64,000 bases of DNA from positions 1-64,000 of the forward strand of contig NZ_FOXC01000006.1 of assembly GCF_900115605.1 (NCBI RefSeq), in the 5' to 3' direction. Within the stretch, counting starts at the first letter, position 1, and the number at the start of each line of letters is the position of its first letter. This DNA is from Halolactibacillus halophilus. Its GTDB lineage: Bacteria; Bacillota; Bacilli; Bacillales; Amphibacillaceae. A model generated the notes under the pieces. The model was not told the DNA's origin, ran no database searches, and saw only the letters and a list, made by a program, of their open reading frames with translations. Positions 56,128-64,000 of this stretch are shown piece by piece. The translations under genes were made by a program, and so were the position numbers.

Positions 56128-57231
56128 ATGGCAGAATTAAGCTTAAGACATATTGATAAAATTTATGAAAAAGACGGTGTTAAAGCAGTAGATGACTTTA
56201 ACCTAGAAATTAAAGACAAAGAATTTATCGTGTTCGTTGGTCCATCTGGTTGTGGTAAATCAACAACACTTCGTATGATTGCTGGTCTTGAAGAAATCTC
56301 AGGTGGTGAATTCTACATCGATGATAAATTAATGAATGATGTTGCACCAAAAGACCGCGATATCGCGATGGTATTCCAAAACTACGCGTTATACCCACAC
56401 ATGAATGTGTATGACAACATGGCTTTCGGCCTTAAATTACGTAAATTCAAAAAAGATGAAATTGACCGTCGTGTTAAAAACGCTGCTCAAATTTTAGGTC
56501 TAGAACCATTCTTAGATCGTAAACCAAAAGCTCTTTCAGGTGGTCAGCGTCAGCGTGTGGCATTAGGTCGTGCGATTGTACGTGATGCGAAAGTATTCTT
56601 AATGGATGAGCCATTATCAAACCTTGATGCGAAACTTCGTGTTCAGATGCGTGCTGAAATCCAAAAATTACACCAACGCCTACAAACAACAACGATTTAT
56701 GTAACACACGACCAGACAGAAGCGATGACAATGGCAACCCGCCTTGTTGTACTTAAAGATGGTGTGATCCAACAAGTGGGTGCACCTAAAGACGTATATG
56801 ACAAACCAAACAACGTTTTCGTTGGTGGATTTATTGGCTCTCCTGCGATGAACTTCTTCTACGGTTCATTAGAAGAGAACGGTTTCCGCGTGTCTCCTAA
56901 GACGTTAATTGAAGTACCTGAAGGTAAAATGAAAGTACTTCGTGATCAAAACTACATCGGCAAAGAACTTGTTCTCGGTGTACGTCCTGAAGATATTCAT
57001 GATGAGCCAGTATTTGTAGATGCTAACCCAGGTTCAACATTAACAGCTGAAATTGAAGTAGCTGAATTAATGGGTTCTGAATCTTACCTATACTCTAAAT
57101 TAGATGAACAAGACTTTGTTGCACGCGTTGATTCACGTACAGATATTAACGGTGGTGAGTCACTTAAATTAGCATTCGATATGCACAAGTGCCACTTCTT
57201 CGACAAAGATTCTGAACAACGTATTAAATAA
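56128..57231 (+). CDS. Sugar ABC transporter ATP-binding protein (MsmK/UgpC type)
   Basis: 367 aa, AAGGAGG before ATG. Walker A GPSGCGKSTTLRMIAGLE, Q-loop FQNYALYPHM, signature LSGGQRQRVALGRAIVRDAKVFLMDEPLSNLD and H-loop YVTHDQTEAMTMA; C-terminal TOBE domains (GVRPEDIHDEP). Such multitask ATPases serve several sugar permeases, which agrees with its standing alone. Confidence 0.95.
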   Translation: MAELSLRHIDKIYEKDGVKAVDDFNLEIKDKEFIVFVGPSGCGKSTTLRMIAGLEEISGGEFYIDDKLMNDVAPKDRDIAMVFQNYALYPHMNVYDNMAFGLKLRKFKKDEIDRRVKNAAQILGLEPFLDRKPKALSGGQRQRVALGRAIVRDAKVFLMDEPLSNLDAKLRVQMRAEIQKLHQRLQTTTIYVTHDQTEAMTMATRLVVLKDGVIQQVGAPKDVYDKPNNVFVGGFIGSPAMNFFYGSLEENGFRVSPKTLIEVPEGKMKVLRDQNYIGKELVLGVRPEDIHDEPVFVDANPGSTLTAEIEVAELMGSESYLYSKLDEQDFVARVDSRTDINGGESLKLAFDMHKCHFFDKDSEQRIK

Positions 57232-57249
57232 GTGTATACCCCCTTATAT

Positions 57250-57296
57250 ACATGAAGATGGCGACTCCAAAAGAGTCGCCATCTTTTATGTTTTAT
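57250..57296 (+). terminator. Terminator after ABC ATPase gene
   Basis: AAGATGGCGACTC-caaaa-GAGTCGCCATCTT then TTATG; 13-bp stem. Confidence 0.9.
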
Positions 57297-57346
57297 ATGT
57301 CTTACATTGATCATGCTTCCCTCTATATAATAGCGGCATAACTACC

Positions 57347-58699
57347 CTAAATCATCTGACTTGGTTTTACCCACTGATCAAATTGTTCCGCCGTCACATA
57401 TCCGAGAGTGATCGCTGCAGTTTTTAAACCAGTCCCATGTTGATGCGCATATTTGGCGATATTACTCGCCTTATCATAACCAATGTGCGGATTGAGTGCG
57501 GTGACTAACATAAGTGACTGATCGACTTTGTCTGCCATTATGTCTTCATTGATTTTTAGCCCCGATAAGCAACGTAAGTTAAAACTATCCATTGCCTCAC
57601 TTAATAATTCAATCGATTGAAGAACGTTATAAATAATTACCGGTTTAAACACATTCAGTTGAAACTGGCCTTGGCTTGCCGCAAAACTAATCGTCGTATC
57701 ATTGCCTAGCACTTGGCTACAGACCATCGTTAGCGCTTCAATTTGGGTTGGATTTACTTTCCCTGGCATAATCGAACTCCCTGGTTCATTAGCTGGCAAC
57801 GTATACTCACCATAACCTGCACGTGGGCCACTTGCTAAGTAGCGTAAATCATTCCCCATCTTAAATAAATCCATTGCTAGCGCCTTTATAGTCCCGTGGA
57901 AACGGACAAGTTGGTCGTGACTTGTTAAACCGTGAAAATGATTGTCTGTCTTTCGAAACGGCAGACCGGTATAACGTGACAATTCATGAACCACTTCCTC
58001 ACCAAAACCATCGGGCGCATTTAAACCTGTCCCAACAGCCGTGCCGCCAATCGCCAACTCAAAACATTCATCCATATCTTGCAATAACATATGTTCTGTC
58101 TTTTCAAGCATAGCGAGGTAACCGCTAAGTTCTTGCCCTACTGTTAACGGCGTCGCATCTTGTAAGTGGGTCCGACCAATTTTGACAACAGCTTGAAAAG
58201 CCGTTTGTTTTTCTTTTACCGTCTGAATTAGCCGGTGCAGGGCTGGAAAGAGATGATCCGTAACAGCAATCGCTGTAGCTACATGCATCGCTGTTGGAAA
58301 GGTATCATTTGAACTTTGAGAGCGATTGAGATCATCATTTGGATGCAAGCTGACCGACTCATCTGATGCTAAAAAACTAAGCACTTCATTCACATTCATG
58401 TTTGTCTGTGTCCCAGAGCCTGTTTGCCATACGACGAGCGGGAAATGTTTATACTCAGGCTGATGTAACCACTGATCACTCGCTGTTACAATCCGATCAC
58501 TTGTTTCTTTAGGTAATACACTTAAGGTATGATTCGCTTTTGCGGCTGCGCGTTTTAACATTACGAACGCTTCAATGAGTCGTTTAGGCATTGTTTCTGT
58601 GCCGATTGGAAAGTTTTCTAAACTTCTCTGTGTCTGTGCGCCGTAATAGACATCCTCACTAACTTCCATTTCTCCAAAGGCATCACGTACTTTTCTCAT
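57347..58699 (-). CDS. fumC: Class II fumarate hydratase
   Basis: 450 aa. TGSGTQTNMNVNEVLS, catalytic region KIGRTHLQDATPLTVGQELSGY and signature GSSIMPGKVNPTQ. The sequence fits fumarase rather than aspartase (NMNVNEV), though these are close. Single gene. Conversion of fumarate and malate. In a fermenter it may serve a partial reductive or amino-acid path. Confidence 0.93.
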   Translation of the reverse strand: MRKVRDAFGEMEVSEDVYYGAQTQRSLENFPIGTETMPKRLIEAFVMLKRAAAKANHTLSVLPKETSDRIVTASDQWLHQPEYKHFPLVVWQTGSGTQTNMNVNEVLSFLASDESVSLHPNDDLNRSQSSNDTFPTAMHVATAIAVTDHLFPALHRLIQTVKEKQTAFQAVVKIGRTHLQDATPLTVGQELSGYLAMLEKTEHMLLQDMDECFELAIGGTAVGTGLNAPDGFGEEVVHELSRYTGLPFRKTDNHFHGLTSHDQLVRFHGTIKALAMDLFKMGNDLRYLASGPRAGYGEYTLPANEPGSSIMPGKVNPTQIEALTMVCSQVLGNDTTISFAASQGQFQLNVFKPVIIYNVLQSIELLSEAMDSFNLRCLSGLKINEDIMADKVDQSLMLVTALNPHIGYDKASNIAKYAHQHGTGLKTAAITLGYVTAEQFDQWVKPSQMI

Positions 58700-58837
58700 C
58701 GCTGACCACTCCTTTTTGTTTGTCTCACTAATTTTCTTTGTCTGTTTTGTTTTATAACTTTTTTAATTGGTAAATATAGCTTTAGTTCTTTCTCTCTTAT
58801 TGACAGAATAATATGTCTTCTAAAGTCATATTATAGC

Positions 58838-58880
58838 ATAAAAAAACAGGCAGTGACTTAGCGTTCACTACCCGGATAAT
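58838..58880 (-). terminator. Terminator overlapping VanY-like gene stop
   Basis: Minus-strand GGTAGTGA-acgctaag-TCACTGCC then TGTTTTTTT; the stop codon is in the loop. Confidence 0.8.
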
Positions 58881-59646
58881 CAAAACCAAAATATTCTTCT
58901 AGTGTCCATTCATTATGATAAATTTCTGTCGCAACATCTTCACCGACATAACGCAAATGCCATGGTTCATAACTGTACCCAGTGATCGTTTCTTTTCCCT
59001 CTGGGTAGCGGATAATAAAACCATATTTATGGGCCTGCTCTTTTATATATTGCCCTGCTTCTGTATTACCAAACGATTGATTCAGTAACACATCGTCATT
59101 GCCTTGCACGGTCACATCCATGGCGAGACCGGTTTGGTGCTCACTTGCTCCCGGTTTAGCTGAAAACTGATCGGCATGGGCTTGTCCTTTACTTGCGACA
59201 TTACTTTCATAAATCGCCCGTTGTCGCTCATACGACCGGTAACCAGACACCGCGACTAACGCATGACCATCAGTTTTGGCGACACCAAATAACGTCTCTA
59301 ACCCTCTTGCGGCTTCTTCCCTTAAAAGGCGGCGGTTATCACCGGCGGGGGAGTAGTGTCGTACATTTGCTTCAATTAAATCTGGTGGTGTATACCCTTC
59401 AGGTAACTCCCGATATTTATTAACATAAACAAGCATCGATGTTTCATTATCAACGGTATAAAGCCCAGTATCAGGATTTACACCAGCGGTAAAATAGTCC
59501 GGCTCAGCTTCTTCAATCGCAAATAGTTTTTTTTCAAGTAATGACATACCTAACTTTTTTTCATGCATCGTTCCTTCTCGTACTGTCGTTTCTGTACACC
59601 CGACTAATACGAGCAGTATAAACAGCAAACCAACAAGCTTTTTCAT
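58858..59646 (-). CDS. D-alanyl-D-alanine carboxypeptidase lipoprotein (VanY-like)
   Basis: 262 aa. Signal peptide and lipobox (LLFILLVLVGC, Cys17). Peptidase M15 motifs VSGYRSYERQ, GASEHQTGLAMDV and EPWHLRYVG give the zinc His, Asp, His and catalytic Glu. It trims peptidoglycan stem peptides outside the membrane. Confidence 0.92.
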   Translation of the reverse strand: MKKLVGLLFILLVLVGCTETTVREGTMHEKKLGMSLLEKKLFAIEEAEPDYFTAGVNPDTGLYTVDNETSMLVYVNKYRELPEGYTPPDLIEANVRHYSPAGDNRRLLREEAARGLETLFGVAKTDGHALVAVSGYRSYERQRAIYESNVASKGQAHADQFSAKPGASEHQTGLAMDVTVQGNDDVLLNQSFGNTEAGQYIKEQAHKYGFIIRYPEGKETITGYSYEPWHLRYVGEDVATEIYHNEWTLEEYFGFDYPGSER

Positions 59647-59713
59647 CTATATCCACCTCTTTTTCTCTTTCACCAGTGTATCATAATTCATTTAACGTTG
59701 TCCTGAAAAATCC

Positions 59714-59745
59714 ACAAAAAAGAACCGAACGAAAAACGTTCAGCT
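59714..59745 (-). terminator. Terminator after IDEAL-domain gene
   Basis: Minus-strand GAGCTGAACG-tttt-CGTTCGGTTC then TTTTTT. Confidence 0.85.
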
Positions 59746-59777
59746 CCTATTTTTAATCTCTGTTAAAAAGAATCAGT

Positions 59778-60020
59778 CTAATCAAGGTAATAATGCCTGT
59801 AAGTGCGAGCCAGTTCGTTAAAGGTAGCCGCATCACCAAAATCAATTGCTTCATCTATCGCCTGATCAATCGATTGTTTGTTTCGATGAAAAGCTAATTC
59901 ATCCAATAACAACGTAGCCATCAGCGCATCTTCAAACGAGTAATCACGCTTAGCGATAATATATTTCGCATACCCTTGATTATAACGATGTAACGTAAAA
60001 CAAACTTTTTGCTTTTTCAT
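59778..60020 (-). CDS. IDEAL-domain protein
   Basis: 80 aa from ATG 60020 with AAGGAG nine bases upstream. C-terminal IDEAL domain: DALMATLLLDELAFHRNKQSIDQAIDEAIDFGDAATFNELARTY. The domain is common in Bacillales, where it is found alone or in competence-linked proteins; function not settled. It follows a 55-aa ORF in the same direction. Confidence 0.8.
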   Translation of the reverse strand: MKKQKVCFTLHRYNQGYAKYIIAKRDYSFEDALMATLLLDELAFHRNKQSIDQAIDEAIDFGDAATFNELARTYRHYYLD

Positions 60021-60043
60021 CGAATTCAACTCCTTTTCATCTT

Positions 60044-60211
60044 TCAATCAGACATAAGTAATTTTAGTAATATATACCCTTCCCGGCGTTCTTTAAACAC
60101 CCGAGAGTAGTAAAAGCTTTCATATTTCATCAAACCTTCAGAGGCATAAATGTAATCCTGCTCGTTTATGTTGACGAGGACAAAAGGTGACCAGGGGCAA
60201 CTTTTTTTCAC
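60044..60211 (-). CDS. Hypothetical small protein (55 aa) upstream of IDEAL gene
   Basis: 55 aa from GTG 60211: VKKSCPWSPFVLVNINEQDY, YESFYYSRVFKERREGYILL. Protein-like composition, ends 23 bases before the IDEAL start, so a two-gene unit is likely. Weak AAGG before GTG; the start could lie further in or the gene be a remnant. Confidence 0.45.
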   Translation of the reverse strand: MKKSCPWSPFVLVNINEQDYIYASEGLMKYESFYYSRVFKERREGYILLKLLMSD

Positions 60212-60314
60212 GCCTTAAACTAAGTGGCAATGCGCTTTAACTGTTGCTGTAGACCCACTTAGATTTACATGCTATGTTTAGTATAGAAACTTTTCAGAGA
60301 AAGAAGGACACCTA

Positions 60315-61181
60315 ATGGAGCACGCATTTAAAAAAGGTAGCCGCGGGGTTACCTTATCAATCATTGTCTATTTAATTTTAAGCATTGCTAAGCTGACTGT
60401 CAGTTTTGTCGCTGATTCACATGCTTTACGAGCTGATGGTCTCAATAACTCAACCGATGTACTCAGTTCAATTGTCGTCTTTATTGGTCTAAAGATCGCA
60501 GTTAAACCAGCCGACCATAATCACCGTTACGGGCATGCCAGAGCCGAAATGATTGCGAGCCTCATTGCTTCATTTATTATGGTCTCGGTCAGCATACAAG
60601 TGATGACCCAAGCCGTGACCAATTTAATCAATAAAAACTATCCAGAACCTGGCTTACTTGCCTTTTGGACAGCTGTTATAAGTGGGATTGTCTTATTTTT
60701 TGTCTACCAATATAACTATAAGTTGAGTCAGAAAATCAAAAGTAACGCTTTAAAAGCCGCTAGTCTTGATAACCGTGCCGATAGCTTGATTAGTTTTGCG
60801 GCTGCCTTTGGAATTATCGGAACGACCTTTGGTTTATACTGGCTTGACTCGGTGTTGAGTCTGTTCGTTGGTATATTAATTTTTTACACCGCTTATCAGA
60901 CGTTTAGCCACGCCTCGCACACGTTATCAGACGGATTTGACCCGGAGATGATCAAAAAGATAAAGCAACTCACCTTAATCGACCCAGGGACAAAACATGT
61001 CTCCGATATTCGCGGGCGTACGGTTGGTAACCAGGTAATGATTGATATGATTATTTATGTCGACCCTAATATCACAGTTAAAGAAGGGCACGACATCACT
61101 GACCGAATCGAACATATACTGTTCGACCAGCTCGAGATTGAATATGTCACCATTCACGTCGAGCCTTACAGTAAGACATAA
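60315..61181 (+). CDS. Cation diffusion facilitator
   Basis: 288 aa. Six TM segments and metal sites HALRADGLNNSTDVLSS and DNRADSLISFAAAFG (HxxxD-type), HNHRYGHARAEMIASL, and a cytosolic C-domain (DVRGRTVGNQ-like, VKEGHDITDRIEHIL, YVTIHVEP). Exports Zn, Mn or Fe in exchange for protons; the metal cannot be told. AGAAAGAAGG upstream. Its 3' end overlaps convergent azlD by 16 bases. Confidence 0.93.
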   Translation: MEHAFKKGSRGVTLSIIVYLILSIAKLTVSFVADSHALRADGLNNSTDVLSSIVVFIGLKIAVKPADHNHRYGHARAEMIASLIASFIMVSVSIQVMTQAVTNLINKNYPEPGLLAFWTAVISGIVLFFVYQYNYKLSQKIKSNALKAASLDNRADSLISFAAAFGIIGTTFGLYWLDSVLSLFVGILIFYTAYQTFSHASHTLSDGFDPEMIKKIKQLTLIDPGTKHVSDIRGRTVGNQVMIDMIIYVDPNITVKEGHDITDRIEHILFDQLEIEYVTIHVEPYSKT

Positions 61182-61456
61182 ACAAGAGAAACCGATGAAA
61201 GTACAACAAGCACGAGCGGAACGCGGAGCAGCGACAAGATAATTGCCACTGCTCCACCAACAAGGCTTATGCCCGGCTCATTTGGGATTGCTTCAATGAT
61301 ACCTGGGAAGATTAACGCACCAAGCGTTGCATACGGAATGACATTTAAAAACTCACCAAAGAAGGGGGAGACTGATATTTTATCGACGATAAATGGCGGT
61401 AATATACGCGGCACTAATGTCACTAACCATAATGACAGCAACAAAAATAGACTCAT
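61166..61456 (-). CDS. azlD: AzlD-like branched-chain amino acid transport protein
   Basis: 96 aa, three to four TM segments: LWLVTLVPRILPPFIVDKIS, EFLNVIPYATLGALIFPGI, the AzlD pattern. Overlaps azlC by 4 bases. With AzlC it exports branched-chain amino acids. Confidence 0.9.
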   Translation of the reverse strand: MSLFLLLSLWLVTLVPRILPPFIVDKISVSPFFGEFLNVIPYATLGALIFPGIIEAIPNEPGISLVGGAVAIILSLLRVPLVLVVLSSVSLVYVLL

Positions 61457-62142
61457 TCTCTCACCTCTTTCTTTTTCATAAGCACACCAATAAAACTAGC
61501 CAGTAACGTCGCCAGAACGATGCGAATCCCAATTGATGTGACGGGCATTAAAACATAATTAAAAAACATTGCCAAGAGTGCAATCACACCGTATCGCCAC
61601 TCTTTTTTCACTGAAGGTAACAACAACGCAATAAACATCGCATATAAGCTAATGCCAAAACTCTTACCTAATGTCTCAGGGATAAACGTGCCGATTACCC
61701 CACCAAGCAGTGACCCCATCACCCAAGCAACATATCCGGCAATATGTAATGTAAGATAAAAACTTACCGGTGTTTGTTTAGGTTTATTTAAGACACTCAA
61801 CACGGAAAAAGATTCATCGGTCGTAAGCGATCCAAGGAAAACTTTTTCCTTTAGCGGATGTTGTCTTAACCGGTGACTCATTGATAGTGACATAATGAAA
61901 TGCCGGAAATTAAGCACAAATGTCGCAAGGACCAACTCAATATACGTCGCTTGTGCGAGCATCATATTTAGCACCATAAACTGACTTGCCCCGCCAAACA
62001 CTAACGCACTCATCGATGTCAACTGAAATAAGCCAAGCCCTGCTTGATTAGCCAGCACACCATAGGCTAGCGCAATCGGTAAATAGCCAATCATAATCGG
62101 TGTCGCGGTTATTAAACCATCCACGACCGGCTGTTGTCTCAT
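61453..62142 (-). CDS. azlC: AzlC-like branched-chain amino acid exporter
   Basis: 229 aa, about six TM segments: PIMIGYLPIALAYGVLANQAGL, ALVFGGASQFMVLNMM, NFRHFIMSLSMSHRLR and GSLTTDESFSVLS are AzlC hallmarks. AGATGAGAC follows GAGGGGGAAAAG upstream as ribosome binding site. Confidence 0.93.
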   Translation of the reverse strand: MRQQPVVDGLITATPIMIGYLPIALAYGVLANQAGLGLFQLTSMSALVFGGASQFMVLNMMLAQATYIELVLATFVLNFRHFIMSLSMSHRLRQHPLKEKVFLGSLTTDESFSVLSVLNKPKQTPVSFYLTLHIAGYVAWVMGSLLGGVIGTFIPETLGKSFGISLYAMFIALLLPSVKKEWRYGVIALLAMFFNYVLMPVTSIGIRIVLATLLASFIGVLMKKKEVRE

Positions 62143-62175
62143 CTCTTTTCCCCCTCACATCGTTCTTTTTCTTTA

Positions 62176-62213
62176 TAAAAAAACAGCTAGCCACAAGTGG
62201 GCTAGCTAAGAGC
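62176..62213 (-). terminator. Terminator after map
   Basis: Minus-strand TAGCTAGCC-cacttgt-GGCTAGCT-G then TTTTTTT. Confidence 0.9.
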
Positions 62214-62227
62214 TTATTTCCTGCGCA

Positions 62228-62986
62228 TTATTCGACATCATCTTGTTCAGTCGTAATCAGTGGACCATCTTTAGTAATAATGATCGTGTGTTCATACTGC
62301 GCAGAACGCGAACCATCAATCGTTCGTGCCGTCCAACCGTTATCATCCATCTGCATCTGCCACTTGCCTTCGTTTAACATCGGTTCGATTGTAATCGCCA
62401 TACCTTCTTTTAAACGCGTGCCCTTATTCGGTAAGCCGTAATGAGGGATATGGGGTTCTTCGTGAATCGTTGGACCAATACCGTGTCCAGTGAAGTCACG
62501 CACGACACTCAAACCTTCTTGTTCAGCATACTTTTGAATCGCATGGCCAATGTCACCAATTCGGTTACCGACTTGGGCTTGTTCAATCCCTAAGTAGAGT
62601 GATTTTTTCGTTACATCAAGTAACTTTTGAGTTTTTTCATCTGCTTCCCCGATTACATACGTCCAGGCTGAGTCCGCTAGACCACCTTTATATTTCACAA
62701 CCATATCAATGGTGACAATATCACCTTGAGTTAAAACCTCTTCACGTGGGAACCCGTGACAAATTTCATCATTAATCGACGCACAGGTTGCGTATTCATA
62801 GCCTTGGTAGCCTTTTTGTTCCGCTGTTGCGCCGTGGTCGGCTAAATACTTCTCAACAAACCGGTCAACTTCCATTGATGTTACGCCTGGTTTCATCATT
62901 TTCTCAATCTCTTTATGCAACTTGGCTAAGAGTTTCCCAGCTTCAGTCATCATCTCAATTTCTCGTTTACTTTTACGTTGAATCAT
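62228..62986 (-). CDS. map: Methionine aminopeptidase
   Basis: 252 aa type I: KSKREIEMMTEAGKLLAKLHKE, ASINDEICHGFP, GDIVTIDMVVKYKGGLADSAWTYVIGE (metal Asp), GHGIGPTIHEEPHIPHYG (His, Glu) and GMAITIEPMLNEG. Removes N-terminal Met. AAAGGGG before ATG. This copy is of the longer YflG-like type, and may not be the only map gene. Confidence 0.96.
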   Translation of the reverse strand: MIQRKSKREIEMMTEAGKLLAKLHKEIEKMMKPGVTSMEVDRFVEKYLADHGATAEQKGYQGYEYATCASINDEICHGFPREEVLTQGDIVTIDMVVKYKGGLADSAWTYVIGEADEKTQKLLDVTKKSLYLGIEQAQVGNRIGDIGHAIQKYAEQEGLSVVRDFTGHGIGPTIHEEPHIPHYGLPNKGTRLKEGMAITIEPMLNEGKWQMQMDDNGWTARTIDGSRSAQYEHTIIITKDGPLITTEQDDVE

Positions 62987-63289
62987 TCGCTTATTCCCCT
63001 TTCTTCCTTACATACTATAACATATTTCCCCTTAGAATGGGGCACAAAAAACATCCAAGAAAGTAGAACGAACACATATCTCCGCTCTTGCCCCCACTTC
63101 TTGTTTATCTTTTTGCCTATTTTTTTATCTGTTCGTTTTAATAACTTTGCCCCATATAAACCGGTTATCACGTGTTTAATAAGTAACATCTCTCGTCTGT
63201 TTACTTGCATGCCCTATCAGTTGAACTCCCTAACATTCTCACGAATAATTGATGGAGATGACTGATTTCAGCCGAGAAAAGTGACTCAT
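62987..63289. other. Gap between map and SDR gene
   Basis: About 300 bases. TATAGT at about 63,017 on the minus strand fits a map promoter. A minus frame 62983-63210 (LLIKHVITGLYGAKLLKRTD) is open but overlaps map and has no ribosome binding site; it may be chance or a remnant. Confidence 0.35.
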
Positions 63290-64000
63290 TTAGACAAAGT
63301 CATGAATACGGTAGTAATGACCATTGATCAATGTCTCCTCATCCATTAACAAGTCAACTAACACGTTCCCTACCGTTTCTGGGCTTCTAAGAGCCGCTTC
63401 TTCTTTATACGCCTTAAACTTTTCGATATCTTTAAATTGCGCTTTTGACATTTTTCTAATATCTTTCTGCATTGAAGTATCCATAATACTAGGATCAAAG
63501 AGAATCACTTTATGTGGTTGTTCTAATTCATCAACTTCTAAAGCAACGGTTTCAGTATAGCGGTTTAACGCCGCTTTTGTTGCCCCGTATAAACTCCAAC
63601 CATAAGTTGAACGCTCGGCGGCACCTGATGAAATATTAGCTAAAAACACGGTTGTGTGATGCTTTTTTGCATCATGTAGAATTCGTGATGTCGTAAACAT
63701 GGGGGCTGTGACATTTAGATTGACATGTTTCTCAATCGCTTCGCGCCTGTGATTACTGCTGACATCAATTGGATTCACAGTAGCAGCATTGTTAATCAGA
63801 TACACTTTGTCAGTATCCTTTTTAAAGACCAAAGTTTTGATTTGATCACACGTATCTTCTAATTCATCAACGGCCGATAAATCACAGCTATACGAATAAT
63901 AAGTAGCCTTTGTTGATTCACTGTATGTTTCTAGCTGTTTGTTGATTGACCGGCTAATACCAACAACACAAATACCCTCATCCAAAAAGCGGCGCGCGAT
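63290..64000 (-). CDS. Short-chain dehydrogenase (YueD/sepiapterin reductase-like), 5' partial
   Basis: The frame is open to the window edge (IARRFLDEGICVVGISR), so the NAD(P)-binding glycine motif is outside. Visible: LINNAATVNPID, ANISSGAAERSTYGWSLYGATKAALNRY (catalytic Ser, Tyr, Lys) and VILFDPSIMDTSMQ. The pattern is that of benzil reductase YueD/sepiapterin reductase-like SDRs of Bacillales. Confidence 0.9.
   Translation of the reverse strand: MARRFLDEGICVVGISRSINKQLETYSESTKATYYSYSCDLSAVDELEDTCDQIKTLVFKKDTDKVYLINNAATVNPIDVSSNHRREAIEKHVNLNVTAPMFTTSRILHDAKKHHTTVFLANISSGAAERSTYGWSLYGATKAALNRYTETVALEVDELEQPHKVILFDPSIMDTSMQKDIRKMSKAQFKDIEKFKAYKEEAALRSPETVGNVLVDLLMDEETLINGHYYRIHDFV

Noticed and set aside
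62983-63210. 75-codon minus frame overlapping map
   Set aside because: No ribosome binding site and overlaps the map promoter; not supported as a gene.

Overview
The window looks like a chromosomal segment of a low-GC, Gram-positive bacterium of the Bacillales. The evidence is a cggR-gap-pgk-tpiA-gpmI-eno glycolytic operon, a secG-esterase-rnr-smpB-ssrA block, a CtsR operator in front of clpP, HPr with a regulatory serine, YheA-type and IDEAL-domain proteins, and AGGAGG-type ribosome binding sites. L-lactate dehydrogenase with a Rex-like palindrome, a PTS and a CcpA-like site suggest a fermentative, sugar-using organism. A halophilic or alkaliphilic lactic Bacillaceae (Halolactibacillus/Amphibacillus-like) is possible, but this is inference and not proven here.

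Bases 1 to about 29,545 are one end of a temperate siphovirus-type prophage inserted at the 3' end of the tmRNA gene ssrA. From the att end leftward it has: a tyrosine integrase and a LexA-like CI repressor (+ strand); a cro-like gene, Rha/ORF6C antirepressor and two XRE regulators; a lone + strand gene; many small early genes; a replication module (DnaD-like organiser, DnaC-like loader, SSB, HNH, dUTPase); a lipoprotein; a RinA/ArpU-like late activator; then HNH, TerS, TerL, portal, protease, HK97-type capsid, connectors, major tail protein, tail chaperones, tape measure, Dit and a tail protein cut by the window edge. Lysis genes and the other att site lie outside. Two recoding sites can be read directly: a +1 site (CCC-TAA) that would append an Fn3 domain to the capsid protein, and a -1 slippery T-TTT-TTT that would fuse the two tail chaperones.

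Bases 29,546 to 35,325 hold ssrA, smpB, a GNAT acetyltransferase, a degraded small membrane gene, rnr, an esterase and secG. Bases 35,573 to 39,446 hold fruR-fruK (no fruA follows) and ptsH-ptsI. Then come a DUF1801-like gene, an orphan rnfC-rnfD pair, a VanZ-like gene, the glycolytic operon 43,732-50,796 with a CggR operator, and ldh.

Bases 52,000 to 64,000 hold a small membrane gene, tRNA-Arg(CCG), clpP, a PH-domain protein, a YheA-like protein, a PucR-type regulator next to a sugar-ABC ATPase, fumC, a VanY-like lipoprotein, an IDEAL-domain protein, a cation diffusion facilitator, azlCD, map and a partial short-chain dehydrogenase. Many start codons below were moved inward from the longest frame because a good ribosome binding site decides them.
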